A DNA stretch of 64,000 nt from Ornithinibacillus halophilus (GCF_900129485.1 NZ_FQVW01000007.1:24688-88687); one strand, 5' to 3'; positions 45,709-54,909 are shown, numbered from the stretch's first letter. Translations and numbers: made by a program. Notes: a model not told the origin generated them from the letters alone.

Positions 45709-46922
45709 TGTGGAAAAAGGATGTCACTTCAGACCATTCTCGGAGTTTTGACTATATCCTACTTGCGCTATTAGTGTTCTTTTTAATTGGGGTTATTTTC
45801 AGAACTCCTGTAGCTTTTATAGGTGTCGGAATATTTACGGCCTACCTTATAATCTATAAAATCTATGATCGTACCATTGGTAAAAAATTAGAGTTAATTA
45901 ATGAAGATAAAACAATAAAATTATTTCCTGGTGAAGAAGAGAATTTACGGTTTGAACTGAAAAACTGGTCCAATTTTCCTATGATTAATGGGTATTTTAA
46001 AATCAAAATGGGGCCAGCAGTAAAAGCTTATACCATTGCAAAAGACGAAAAGGAATACTGGAAACAGTTAAGAATCCCTTTATCTGTACTCCAAAAAAGA
46101 AATACGATTATTGAGTTTCCTATCGTAGCAGAGCAACGTGGGGTTTCTAAAGTAAATAATATTGAGTTTGATTTTCCACATTTATTAAATTTTAATCTCG
46201 TAACACTAGTTTACAAACCAATTTATAAAACAGAGTTTATTGTATATCCTAAGTTGCTTCCAGTACATGGGATTGAAGCAGTGTTTCATATGATGCCTGG
46301 GGATGGTAGAACAAATTTCTCTCCATTTGAAGATATTCAAAGTCATCTAGGTACGAGAGATTACAATTACAGTGACCCGTTCCATCGTATCAATTGGAAT
46401 GCCTCCGTAAAATCACAAACACTTCAGACAAATATTTATGAGAAAGTCGTGGACATTTCGTATGTGTTTATCGTTAATTTAAATACAGAAGATGATACAA
46501 ATATGGCTAGATTTAACAAAAATCTGGAAAATTTACTCTCTTATACAGCATATTTAAGTGAATATGCTACGAAAACAGGCGTCCCTTATGAAATCTTTAT
46601 CAATGCTCGTAAACCTGGAAAAGTTCCATATGTTCACTTACCTGAAGGAGAGGGCCGTGATCATTATGCTCATGCATTAGAAATGCTAGCTAGAATACAT
46701 AAACAATCCATGGCCTTACCTTTTAATGAGATGTTATACCGTATAGGTAAACAGTTTATAAAACCGAAGACCATTATTATTGTAGGTGATGTACCAGCAG
46801 GAGCGACAGAAATCATGGATGGGTGGAAACAAGCACAGAATACAGTCTTCCAAATAAAAGGTTCGGAAGAGGGAGCTATGGTGAAACCTTTAACAAGGGG
46901 GGAAATGAGTAATGCAAACTAA
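45705..46922 (+). CDS. DUF58-domain membrane protein
   Basis: This 405-residue protein has two N-terminal helices (about 17-55), a beta-rich middle and the DUF58 motif DPFHRINWNASVKSQTLQTNIYEK near residue 225, within a von Willebrand-like fold ending near 380. It is the normal partner of MoxR ATPases. ATGATG at the start overlaps the MoxR stop codon. Its own end overlaps the start of the next gene by 11 bases. Confidence 0.92.
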   Translation: MMWKKDVTSDHSRSFDYILLALLVFFLIGVIFRTPVAFIGVGIFTAYLIIYKIYDRTIGKKLELINEDKTIKLFPGEEENLRFELKNWSNFPMINGYFKIKMGPAVKAYTIAKDEKEYWKQLRIPLSVLQKRNTIIEFPIVAEQRGVSKVNNIEFDFPHLLNFNLVTLVYKPIYKTEFIVYPKLLPVHGIEAVFHMMPGDGRTNFSPFEDIQSHLGTRDYNYSDPFHRINWNASVKSQTLQTNIYEKVVDISYVFIVNLNTEDDTNMARFNKNLENLLSYTAYLSEYATKTGVPYEIFINARKPGKVPYVHLPEGEGRDHYAHALEMLARIHKQSMALPFNEMLYRIGKQFIKPKTIIIVGDVPAGATEIMDGWKQAQNTVFQIKGSEEGAMVKPLTRGEMSNAN

Positions 46923-48087
46923 TCAATCCATGATTACGTATGCATACCATTTTTTAAGTGAAGCAATTATCATTTTCCTAATCACCATACCAATTTTTTA
47001 TCATAAATATGAATTCGTTCCTTATGGGAGTTATTTGGCAGTAATTGTAGTTTTTGGCTTTCTATTTCTACTAATTAGTAATAAAGTGAAGTATGGTTGG
47101 AATATCGTTCTAGCACCAGTACTATTTGGGGTCTTTTATATACTAGATTATCCAATAATTATTGCTGCGGCTTTCGCAGTTTTGTTAGTTTGGCGTTTTA
47201 TAAATATTCGTAAAGAGGCATTAATTCATCGAGAAAATCATTATATTGTTGCGACATTACTATTAACGGCTGTAGTTAGTATATTAGTTCATGACAGTCT
47301 AGTAATGTTATATCCATTCTTGCAATTTGTAATCCTGTTTCTTGGTTATATTTTCAGCCAAGTTTATGTAGTTAACTCTAATGATCGTAAACAAATAAAT
47401 TACCGATTACCACTCTATTTTGTTGGGCTATTAGCAGTCGGGGCAGGTATCTTTTTTGTTATCTTTGACTCTGTACGAAACACCGTTCTATCCCTTACTC
47501 AGGGAATATTAAATGGAGCTGGTGCAGCGCTTAGAGGAGGATCGGACTTACTTAGCTTCTTCACTGTTAAAGAAAGAGGTTGGCCTAAGCAAACACCAGA
47601 AGAGGCAAAACATGGTGACGGATATTGGGATGAATTACAGCAATTTAATGTTATAGAGGGAGGCTCTATATTACTTATCGCAGGAGTAAGCGTTATTTTG
47701 CTAGTGGCTCTTGGTGTTATCATTTACTCATTAATTAAAAGAAAGAAAAGAAATTCGGATGCCTCTGTTGAGAAGAGTGACGCGGTTTCCTATGGAAGTT
47801 TAATGGATCGAAATGGGCAAGGACAGATCCTTAAAAATCCTTTTAAAAAATATTTCAAAAAGCCAAGTCATCCAATCCGGAAATTAGTTTATCAGTTTGA
47901 AAAAAAAGCTTCAAAGTCAAATAATGGACGAATGGCTTCAGAAACCTTGGAGGACTGGATAGCACGAACGAGATTTAATTTAAACTTTGATAGCTATCAA
48001 AAAGTTCGCTATGGACTTAAAGAAGTAACCGATGAAGAATTAAAAGAACTTAAACTGCAACTAAAGGAAATAGAAACAAAGCTATAA
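46912..48087 (+). CDS. Membrane protein paralogue 1 with DUF4129-like tail
   Basis: This 391-residue protein starts with SMITYAYHFLSEAIIIFLI, has about seven transmembrane helices in 1-215 and one more near 255-280, and ends in a cytosolic domain with HPIRKLVYQFEKKASKSNNGRMASETLEDWI and YQKVRYGLKEVTDEEL, like DUF4129. In many bacteria the third gene of MoxR-DUF58 loci encodes a larger transglutaminase protein with a DUF4129 tail; the transglutaminase core is absent here. It is the first of three tandem paralogues. Confidence 0.85.
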   Translation: MQTNQSMITYAYHFLSEAIIIFLITIPIFYHKYEFVPYGSYLAVIVVFGFLFLLISNKVKYGWNIVLAPVLFGVFYILDYPIIIAAAFAVLLVWRFINIRKEALIHRENHYIVATLLLTAVVSILVHDSLVMLYPFLQFVILFLGYIFSQVYVVNSNDRKQINYRLPLYFVGLLAVGAGIFFVIFDSVRNTVLSLTQGILNGAGAALRGGSDLLSFFTVKERGWPKQTPEEAKHGDGYWDELQQFNVIEGGSILLIAGVSVILLVALGVIIYSLIKRKKRNSDASVEKSDAVSYGSLMDRNGQGQILKNPFKKYFKKPSHPIRKLVYQFEKKASKSNNGRMASETLEDWIARTRFNLNFDSYQKVRYGLKEVTDEELKELKLQLKEIETKL

Positions 48088-48111
48088 GGGTAATTGAAAA
48101 GAGTTGATTAA

Positions 48112-49302
48112 ATGGAAAATAAAAACTTAGCTATAACACATGCATACCATTTTTTTAGTGAAGCAATAATTGTCTTCCTAATTATCCATCCATTTATGTT
48201 TAGTCATTATCAAGGTATACCATATATGGTGTATATTGGTTTCAGTTTATTAATTGGTATCGTGTTTGCTTTGTTTGAACACTACCAGTTAAAATATACG
48301 CCATACTTAATATCCTTTCCAATCATGTTCGTGGTATTTTATTTGATTGGCTATCCAATAAGTTTAAGTCTTATTTTCTCTGTTGTTTTAGTTTGGAGAT
48401 ATTTAGCCATACGAAGTGAGCTTTACTTAAAACGTGAGGAATTCTATCTGATTTTTACTCTATTATTTACAATTGGTATCATTATTTTCACTAAAGATCT
48501 ACAAGTGATTCTTCTATTATTTGTTATGTTACTAGTCCTGGTAATAGGAAATATTTTAAGTCATCTATTAGTAATAGATAAAAAGGATCAGCAATCGTTT
48601 AATAAAAAGTTTTGGATCACATTTGGTGGAGTATTTTCTTTGTTTACGCTTGTAATCTATGCATCATCTGACGGATTACGCTTTCTCTTTGTGAAAATTT
48701 ATAACTTATTTGGTGATGTATTAGTACTGACAGCTGGTGGTGTAGCAAGTATCTTTGGTGATTTTAATCCTGATGACCATAAGCGTGAAGAATTTGATAT
48801 GGCAAGTACTGAAATGAATGAAGAAGACCTTGATATGACTTCTTATTTAGAAGTTGTAGGTGCTTTAGTTGGAAGTTATTTTGGTTTGTCTTTACTTATT
48901 GCTGTCCTTGTATTGCTAGGAATTTTTATTTACTTACTTTATAGAAGTCGAGTTAAGTTCCGGGAAGAGGAAGAAGTAGAAGACCTTGAATATACGAATA
49001 TAGAGAATCGCTTACGAGCCGGTAGTAGTTATAACAAAGGTCTTAAGCGAAGGCGTAAAAGAAAAGTTAGTCACCCGATACGAAGAATTATTTATGATTT
49101 TGAAAGAAAAGCAGCGAAACACGATATGGGTAGACGACCATTTGAAACACTTGAAGAATGGTTAGAGCGAATAGGATTTACATCGGATTTAAATGTATAT
49201 CAAAAGGTTCGTTATGCCGGAATGGAAGTAAGTAGTGACGAGAGAAATGACTTAGTGAATGAAATAAAGAGAATGGAAAGAAAATTTAAAGATAAGCCCT
49301 AG
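48112..49302 (+). CDS. Membrane protein paralogue 2 with DUF4129-like tail
   Basis: This 396-residue paralogue of the previous gene shares the opening AITHAYHFFSEAIIVFLI, the helix arrangement and the tail HPIRRIIYDFERKAAKHDMGRRPFETLEEWLERI with YQKVRYAGMEVSSDE. The loop between the two membrane blocks is acidic (NPDDHKREEFDMASTEMNEEDLD). It starts 25 bases behind paralogue 1. Its stop codon is part of the ribosome binding site region of paralogue 3. Confidence 0.85.
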   Translation: MENKNLAITHAYHFFSEAIIVFLIIHPFMFSHYQGIPYMVYIGFSLLIGIVFALFEHYQLKYTPYLISFPIMFVVFYLIGYPISLSLIFSVVLVWRYLAIRSELYLKREEFYLIFTLLFTIGIIIFTKDLQVILLLFVMLLVLVIGNILSHLLVIDKKDQQSFNKKFWITFGGVFSLFTLVIYASSDGLRFLFVKIYNLFGDVLVLTAGGVASIFGDFNPDDHKREEFDMASTEMNEEDLDMTSYLEVVGALVGSYFGLSLLIAVLVLLGIFIYLLYRSRVKFREEEEVEDLEYTNIENRLRAGSSYNKGLKRRRKRKVSHPIRRIIYDFERKAAKHDMGRRPFETLEEWLERIGFTSDLNVYQKVRYAGMEVSSDERNDLVNEIKRMERKFKDKP

Positions 49303-49315
49303 GGGGTGGAGTCAT

Positions 49316-50506
49316 ATTATAAAAAAACACCCTGTAGCAACGTATGCTACATATTTCTTAAGCGAATCAATCATTGTATTTCTTTTATTTCTACCAGTCT
49401 TATATTTGCACTATCAAATAACTCCTTTCCAGGAATATTTAGGTGTTGTCATTTTTAGTGGGATTTTCTTTGTTCTATTAGCGAGGAAAACAGCAACGAT
49501 ATCATGGTTTATTTTCCTTGGCCCAATCCTGTTTCTCTTGTTTTCTCTCGTTGGTTTTCCTTTTTTAGCTAGTACAGTATTGTCGATTATATTGGTGTGG
49601 AGATGTATTCGCATTAGAGGAGACATGGTAATCGATCAAGAGTCGAATTATCTTCTGATTACTATCTTTTTATCGGTTATCAACTTAATCGTTGTGAAAG
49701 ATAGTTTCGTCATGGTTTATTTATTATTACAAACAACTACTATTTTGATTGGCTACATCGCAGCACATTTTTTTAATATTAAACGTGATGATCAGAAGAA
49801 CTTCAATCATAAGCTAATCCCAGGACTTGCTTTGTCACTATTAGTAGGAAGTGGTTTTTTCTATTGGTTTGCCAATACACCTGCTTTATTAAAAATCTGG
49901 GATGGGTTTATTTTTATCGTATTTCGGACAGTTGGGCTCATCCTTAGTCCATTAGAATTTCTTGATAGCTTAGAATTTGGTAAAAAACGAGAGTCAGAAG
50001 AAGAAATAGTGATGACAGAACCGGAATTTATGGAACAAAGTGACCGAGAAACACTTGTGGAATCGATACCTACATCAACAATTATTACGGGCATTGCTAT
50101 TTTTGTGATCATTCTAGTAATACTATTTATTATTCGACTCTATCGCCAAGGACTTAAGAATACTGAGGAAAAAGAAAAAGTGCATGTAGATATTTATGAT
50201 GAGAGCATCAACAAAACGAACCAAGCAGAAAGCTGGATTAGTAAATTATTTAACTTCCGAAGTAAAAAGCCTGATCATCGTGTCCGACAATTAGTATTTC
50301 AATTTGAGAGAAGGGCCATTAAATATGATAAAGGAAGACATCGATTCGAGACACTAGAAGATTGGTTACAAAGGCTAGGGTTTAAAGTAAATTTTGAAGT
50401 ATATCAAAAGGTGCGCTACGGAGATCTAAATGTTACTCAACAAGAAATTGAGACCCTAGAAGCGGAACTAAAAGAAGTAGAATACAAGTGGGGTAGGGAG
50501 TCATAA
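49316..50506 (+). CDS. Membrane protein paralogue 3 with DUF4129-like tail, probable ATT start
   Basis: The frame upstream of the first standard start codon (TTG at 49406) encodes KKHPVATYATYFLSESIIVFLL, which aligns with the first helix of paralogues 1 and 2, so translation must begin earlier. The only candidates are ATT at 49316 or ATA at 49319, six or nine bases behind AGGGGGTGG. Starting at ATT gives 396 residues, the same as paralogue 2. The C-terminal HRVRQLVFQFERRAIKYDKGRHRFETLEDWLQRL and YQKVRYGDLNVTQQE are the DUF4129-like tail. Confidence 0.78.
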   Translation: MIKKHPVATYATYFLSESIIVFLLFLPVLYLHYQITPFQEYLGVVIFSGIFFVLLARKTATISWFIFLGPILFLLFSLVGFPFLASTVLSIILVWRCIRIRGDMVIDQESNYLLITIFLSVINLIVVKDSFVMVYLLLQTTTILIGYIAAHFFNIKRDDQKNFNHKLIPGLALSLLVGSGFFYWFANTPALLKIWDGFIFIVFRTVGLILSPLEFLDSLEFGKKRESEEEIVMTEPEFMEQSDRETLVESIPTSTIITGIAIFVIILVILFIIRLYRQGLKNTEEKEKVHVDIYDESINKTNQAESWISKLFNFRSKKPDHRVRQLVFQFERRAIKYDKGRHRFETLEDWLQRLGFKVNFEVYQKVRYGDLNVTQQEIETLEAELKEVEYKWGRES

Positions 50507-50619
50507 GTGCCATCTAATAGTTAATAAAACACTCAAAATATATACAAAGGTACTGGCGTGCTGCTTTCAAGGGGATTTATATGAATTGTTTGGAAGTTAT
50601 TCTAATTGTTTCATAATAT

Positions 50620-50885
50620 CAATCGCTCCGGAAATACACTTCGCTTTCACTTCCAGCACAAGTGCGACATCTGTTCAAACTTCCTACGGTCGTTTTCACA
50701 GTGTCTTCTATGCCGCGGGCGGCTGGTGAGCCTCCTCGAGCCGTATGCTCGTCGCGTTAGTTGTTCAGAGAAGTATTGCTCCTCGCAACTCGTAGCTTAC
50801 TCGGCAGAAGTTTTGCTCGATGCTCTCCGGGGTCTCACCTATGTCTCTGCTCCCGCCGGAGTCTACGTGTATTTCCTGCGCTGGT
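50620..50885 (-). repeat. Dispersed structured intergenic repeat, type C (long copy)
   Basis: Read on the minus strand it contains ACGTAGACTCC, GGTGAGACCCC, GAGGAGGCTCACC, GAAGACACTGT, GCACTTG, CTGGAAGTGAAAGCG and AAGTGTAT in that order. The same series, in the same order, occurs on the plus strand at 61845-62028, so they are two copies in opposite orientation; this one has about 70-90 extra bases before GAGGAGGCTCACC. It is GC-richer than its surroundings. A 105-codon frame across it is an artefact. The rest of 50507-50995 holds nothing recognisable. Confidence 0.8.
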
Positions 50886-50995
50886 TTTGCATATTATTCT
50901 TATATGAGCAATTAAATTGTTGATTCAATTTAAAGTTGACTCCCTGTAACAGCACTCATAATAATAAAATTCCTTTATGCGAGGCTGTACAAGAT

Positions 50996-51340
50996 TTAAA
51001 GTAAAGACATCACAACAAAAACACCACCAAGAGTCATGAACAATGAACTGAGGACATAGCCTATAGCTAATCCATAACGTTTTTCCATTATAAGATTCAA
51101 TGTTTCATTTCCAAATGTAGAAAAAGTAGTATATGCTCCACAAAATCCAACACCTAAGAACAACCATATATCATCTGTAAGGCTACCATTATAGTAATAA
51201 TACACAATAAATGCTAAAAAAATAGAGCCTGTCACATTTGCAGCCCATGTACCGATCAGTCTTCGATCTACAATACTCGCTATGTAGAATCTTAGGACAC
51301 TACCTAAAAAACCACCAAGTGCAACTAAAATATACTCCAT
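50996..51340 (-). CDS. crcB: CrcB/Fluc fluoride channel subunit 2
   Basis: This 114-residue protein has four transmembrane helices and the family motifs GGFLGSVLRFYIA near the N-terminus and GFCGAYTTFSTFGNETL near residue 75 (the TTFSTF segment lines the fluoride pore). Such proteins work as dual-topology homodimers or as heterodimers of paired genes and export toxic fluoride. AGGA six bases upstream supports the ATG at 51340. It follows the first crcB gene after 8 bases. Confidence 0.93.
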   Translation of the reverse strand: MEYILVALGGFLGSVLRFYIASIVDRRLIGTWAANVTGSIFLAFIVYYYYNGSLTDDIWLFLGVGFCGAYTTFSTFGNETLNLIMEKRYGLAIGYVLSSLFMTLGGVFVVMSLL

Positions 51341-51348
51341 CACGATTC

Positions 51349-51741
51349 CTACTTTCGAATGGCAAATTTATACCCGATGAAACAACATAATAATCCACCA
51401 AAAATACTTCCAACAACATAAACCAATGCAAGGGTTGTGCTTTGTTGGATTAACTCTAGTGTTTCAATGGAAAAGGTAGAAAAAGTAGTAAACGAACCGA
51501 TTATTCCGATCGTTAGTCCTGCAAAAAACTCTGGGGAAATTTTTTGTTTTAATATTGAATGATTCATAACATAGGTAAGTAGAAAACAACCGAGTAAATT
51601 TGCAGTTAATGTAGCATATGGAAAAAGTTCGTTCGTTACTATGATAATTGAAAGGAAATACCTACCGATGGCCCCGAACATTCCACCAATTCCAACAGCT
51701 AATAGATATTTCCAATTCACGCTGTCTGACATTTTGGACAT
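51349..51741 (-). CDS. crcB: CrcB/Fluc fluoride channel subunit 1
   Basis: This 130-residue, four-helix protein has GGMFGAIGRYFLSIII, LLGCFLLTYVMNHS and IGSFTTFSTFSIETLE. With the gene at 50996 it forms a pair, as in species with heterodimeric fluoride channels. Its start overlaps the end of zur by 25 bases (an ATG at 51732 is also possible), so it is translationally coupled to the zinc operon. No fluoride riboswitch is seen. Confidence 0.93.
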   Translation of the reverse strand: MSKMSDSVNWKYLLAVGIGGMFGAIGRYFLSIIIVTNELFPYATLTANLLGCFLLTYVMNHSILKQKISPEFFAGLTIGIIGSFTTFSTFSIETLELIQQSTTLALVYVVGSIFGGLLCCFIGYKFAIRK

Positions 51742-52130
51742 AATCCATAGATTTCAAATTTATGGTCTTCTATTGCGTAATTCATTAGTGATTTTCTAAC
51801 CTCGTCCATTGGACAAACTTCAATCTCTTTAGTTTTTCCACAATCTTTGCAAATAAAGTGGTGATGGTGATGGCTAGTACAGTTCATACGAAAATGCTTT
51901 TCTCCATTTAGTTCGGTTGTTTCTAAAATACCAACTTCATTATACAAGTGAAGGTTACGATAAATGGTATCAAAACTAATTCCCTCATGAGTGGACTCTA
52001 AATGTTGAATTAAATCTTTAGCCGTTCGATAACCATCCGCTTCTTCAAAATAGTTTAGGATATCTTTTCGTTTACCTGTTGTTTTATATCCTTTTTTCTT
52101 CAATAGTTTAATAGCATCATTTAGATTCAT
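51717..52130 (-). CDS. zur: Zinc uptake regulator Zur (Fur family)
   Basis: This 137-residue Fur-family repressor has an N-terminal winged helix (GYKTTGKRKDILNYFEEADGYRTAKDLI, recognition helix FDTIYRNLHLYNEVGIL) and a C-terminal domain with the HHHHHFICKDCGK and GLCPKCQ structural zinc site cysteine pairs. Location behind znuACB and two Zur boxes before znuA identify it as Zur rather than Fur or PerR. AGGGATACACA precedes the ATG, nine bases behind znuB. Confidence 0.93.
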   Translation of the reverse strand: MNLNDAIKLLKKKGYKTTGKRKDILNYFEEADGYRTAKDLIQHLESTHEGISFDTIYRNLHLYNEVGILETTELNGEKHFRMNCTSHHHHHFICKDCGKTKEIEVCPMDEVRKSLMNYAIEDHKFEIYGLCPKCQTA

Positions 52131-52139
52131 TGTGTATCC

Positions 52140-52979
52140 CTACCTTTTACTGAATGAACGAAACCGTTTTACACTTATTGAAACTAGCAAAATAAGAATC
52201 GATACAATTACAATTGTACCACCTGGTGGAATGTTTAGATAATATCCTGATATTAACCCTATCATAACAGCTATTTCACCAAATACAATAGATAAAAATA
52301 ACATTTGTTTAAAGCCTTTTGATAGTCTCATGCTTGCTGCAACTGGTAAAGTCATTAAGGCCGAAACTAATAGTACCCCTACGATACGAATGGAAGCAGC
52401 AATTACAAGTGCTGTTAAAACAATAAATAAAAAGTGGATCCTTTTTGCGTGAATTCCAGATGCTGTGGCGTGCTCTTCATCAAAAGAAAGAGTAACGAGT
52501 TCTTTATAAAATAAGAATATAATAGCCAGAACTACGAAGGATATCCCAATGATAGAGAGAAAGTCATTTCGACTAACAGCTGACACAGAACCAAATAGAT
52601 AATTCATTAAGTCGGTGTTAAATCCATCTGCCAAGGCAATAAAGATAACACTTAAACCAACCCCACCAGATAGAATGATTGGGATAGCTATTTCTTGATA
52701 AGATTTATAGACACTTCTTAGTTTTTCGATAAAGACCGATCCAATAACAGAAAATACCATCCCACTGTATAAAGGAGTTATCATTGTGACAGCAAATTTC
52801 TTTTCAATAAATAATCCAAAGGCAATTCCAGCTAACGTAACGTGAGACAGTGCATCAGCAATTAATGACAGACGTCGTACTACGATAAAAGTTCCAAGTA
52901 ATGGAGCGATTATGCCTATTAGTAAGCCAGTTAAAAATGTATGTCTTAAAAAATCAAATTCTAATATATCACTAAGCAT
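52140..52979 (-). CDS. znuB: Zinc ABC transporter permease ZnuB
   Basis: This 279-residue protein of the ABC-3 permease family has about eight transmembrane helices, with FDFLRHTFLTGLLIGIIAPLLGTFIVVRRLSLIADALSHVTLAG at the N-terminus, the coupling region with the ABC ATPase. GGAGGAACAGAA fixes the ATG at 52979; starting at 53012 would give a false overlap with znuC. It imports zinc with ZnuA and ZnuC. Confidence 0.95.
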   Translation of the reverse strand: MLSDILEFDFLRHTFLTGLLIGIIAPLLGTFIVVRRLSLIADALSHVTLAGIAFGLFIEKKFAVTMITPLYSGMVFSVIGSVFIEKLRSVYKSYQEIAIPIILSGGVGLSVIFIALADGFNTDLMNYLFGSVSAVSRNDFLSIIGISFVVLAIIFLFYKELVTLSFDEEHATASGIHAKRIHFLFIVLTALVIAASIRIVGVLLVSALMTLPVAASMRLSKGFKQMLFLSIVFGEIAVMIGLISGYYLNIPPGGTIVIVSILILLVSISVKRFRSFSKR

Positions 52980-52992
52980 TTCTGTTCCTCCA

Positions 52993-53748
52993 TTAATGGT
53001 CGTGTGTAACAAGACTTACGGGATGACCGTATATTTTTGATAAATCATTGGCATTCAGTTCATGGTACGCTTCTGGTTTACCATGAAAATGTAATGATTT
53101 GTTAATACATGCAATGTCTGTTGCGTGTTCTGTCATGATACCCGTGTCGTGGGTAACAAGAAGTAACGTTATATTTTGATTAACATTTAAATCAAGCAAC
53201 AATTCATAAAATCGTTTAACATTTTCGGTGTCGACACCAACAGTGGGTTCATCAAGAATGAGAAGTTCGGGATTACTTACTAAAGATCGGGCGATAAACA
53301 CTCTTTGTTGTTGACCACCTGAAAGGTTCCCGACATTTTCATATGCATACTCACTCATCCCTACTAAATCAATTGCGTGTAATACTTTAGAGCGATGGCT
53401 CCTATTTAGAAATTTAAAATATCCAATTTTTGCTGTTAACCCCATTGATACAACTTCAAAAACGGTTGCTGGAAATCCTTTATTAAAGGAATTAGCTTTT
53501 TGAGAAACAAATCCAATTTTATTCCAGTCTTTAAATTTCTCAATAGGTTGTCCAAACAGCTGGATGGTACCAGCATCAGGTTTATTTAACCCTAAGATAA
53601 GTTTGATTAACGTAGTTTTTCCACCACCATTAGGGCCAATTAATCCTAAAAATGAGCCTTTTGGAAGTTCAAAGTCAACATTGTCTAATACAAGTCTTTG
53701 ATCATAGGAGTAATTTATATTTTTCATACGTATAATGGGTTCATTCAT
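52993..53748 (-). CDS. znuC: Zinc ABC transporter ATP-binding protein ZnuC
   Basis: This 251-residue ATPase has Walker A LIGPNGGGKTTLIKL near residue 38, the Q loop VSQKANSFNKGFP, the signature NLSGGQQQRVFIARSL near 140, Walker B LLILDEPTVGVD and the H loop LLVTHDTG. AAAGGGTG six bases upstream supports the ATG at 53748. Its gene lies 13 bases before znuB. Confidence 0.95.
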   Translation of the reverse strand: MNEPIIRMKNINYSYDQRLVLDNVDFELPKGSFLGLIGPNGGGKTTLIKLILGLNKPDAGTIQLFGQPIEKFKDWNKIGFVSQKANSFNKGFPATVFEVVSMGLTAKIGYFKFLNRSHRSKVLHAIDLVGMSEYAYENVGNLSGGQQQRVFIARSLVSNPELLILDEPTVGVDTENVKRFYELLLDLNVNQNITLLLVTHDTGIMTEHATDIACINKSLHFHGKPEAYHELNANDLSKIYGHPVSLVTHDH

Positions 53749-53808
53749 ATGTGACACCCTTTCTGTAGTTATTACAAGGTAAGTTCAGCATAATTTCAAA
53801 AAGCTATA

Positions 53809-54750
53809 TTAGTTTGTTGCTTGGTCTAGTACGTTTAAGTTTTGTTCCATTAAGGAGATATAATCTTCATTATTCTCTATATCATCTTCAGTTAGCACAG
53901 ATAAATTATGAATGATTAGTGCTTCTGCATTGATATGGTCCTGCACAATTTCAGAAACGCGACTAGAAGTATTTTGTTCAAAGATTATATATTTAATAGT
54001 ATGAGCGTTTGCCTCTTCGATAATCTTCGTAAGTTCTTTTTGAGAAGGTTCACTACTTGATGAAAGTCCATTAATAGAAATTTGTTCAATACCGTATCGT
54101 TCTTCCCAATACCCATAAGCTGCATGGGATACGAGTAGTTTCTTATTCGATTTCTCTTCTAGAGTAGTGACAAATTTGTCATCTAGTTTTCTTAAGTCTT
54201 CTTCAAGTGCAATAATGTTTTCTTGGTAATCATCTTTTTTCTCAGGATTTAATTCTTCTAAGTTACTAGTAATGATGTGAGCCATCTCAATCATGCGAAT
54301 TGGGTCTAACCAAATATGTGGATCATGATCCCCGTGGTTGTGGTTGTGTCCATCATGGTCGTCGTCTTCTTCATGTTGTTCTGTTTCTTCACTATGGAAA
54401 AGTTCTTCTTCTTCACCAAGCTCAATTAGCTTAACATCTTGTGACTTTAATGCACCTGCCATACTTTCTGCAAATCCTTCCATTCCAGCCCCTAGATAGA
54501 TGAACATATCACTTCTAGCAATCTCAGTCATTTCTTTTGAAGTAGGTTCATAAGTATGCGCGTCAACTCCTAGAGGAAAGACAGATTTTACATTAATAGT
54601 TTCTCCACCAATACGTTCCACAATATATTGAATAGGATACACTGATGTATAAATAGTAATGCCATCGTTATCCACTGTATCGCTACTAGTTGTTGCACAA
54701 CCAGTTAAATATATTCCAATAAATAATAGTAAGATTAATATTTTTTTCAT
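53809..54750 (-). CDS. znuA: Zinc-binding lipoprotein ZnuA
   Basis: This 313-residue solute-binding lipoprotein (cluster A-I) has a type II signal peptide with lipobox TGCA (Cys18). Metal ligands are visible as His in GVDAHTYEPT, the flexible His/Asp/Glu-rich loop EETEQHEEDDDHDGHNHNHGD, DPHIWLDPIRM, VSHAAYGY and the C-terminal Glu/Asp region. The His-rich loop is typical of zinc rather than manganese binders. GAGGAGAAAC precedes the ATG; two Zur boxes lie about 65-100 bases upstream. Confidence 0.95.
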   Translation of the reverse strand: MKKILILLLFIGIYLTGCATTSSDTVDNDGITIYTSVYPIQYIVERIGGETINVKSVFPLGVDAHTYEPTSKEMTEIARSDMFIYLGAGMEGFAESMAGALKSQDVKLIELGEEEELFHSEETEQHEEDDDHDGHNHNHGDHDPHIWLDPIRMIEMAHIITSNLEELNPEKKDDYQENIIALEEDLRKLDDKFVTTLEEKSNKKLLVSHAAYGYWEERYGIEQISINGLSSSSEPSQKELTKIIEEANAHTIKYIIFEQNTSSRVSEIVQDHINAEALIIHNLSVLTEDDIENNEDYISLMEQNLNVLDQATN

Positions 54751-54813
54751 AGGTTATGTTTCTCCTCAATTAAGATTGATAGGTTTCGAAAAAATAATAC
54801 CTTTCATATCTTA

Positions 54814-54828
54814 TCGTAATGATTACGA
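54814..54828. promoter_or_regulatory. Zur box 1
   Basis: TCGTAATGATTACGA is a perfect match to the Bacillus Zur box TCGTAATNATTACGA, upstream of znuA. Confidence 0.92.
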
Positions 54829-54836
54829 TTTGTAAA

Positions 54837-54851
54837 TAAGAATGATTACGA
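54837..54851. promoter_or_regulatory. Zur box 2
   Basis: TAAGAATGATTACGA matches 12 of 15 positions of the Zur box. Its centre is 23 bases, about two helical turns, from box 1, so two dimers could bind on the same DNA face. Confidence 0.75.
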
Positions 54852-54909
54852 TTTATGACTATTTATAAATGTATTCAAGATGGTACAAAATTAGAAGTAA
54901 GTATTTTTC

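Noticed and set aside
50606..50923. 105-codon open frame
   Set aside because: It lies in dispersed repeat type C; composition is unlike coding sequence of this genome and no start signal is seen.
50996..52140. Fluoride riboswitch for crcB
   Set aside because: The sequence before crcB is zur coding sequence with no matching pseudoknot motif.
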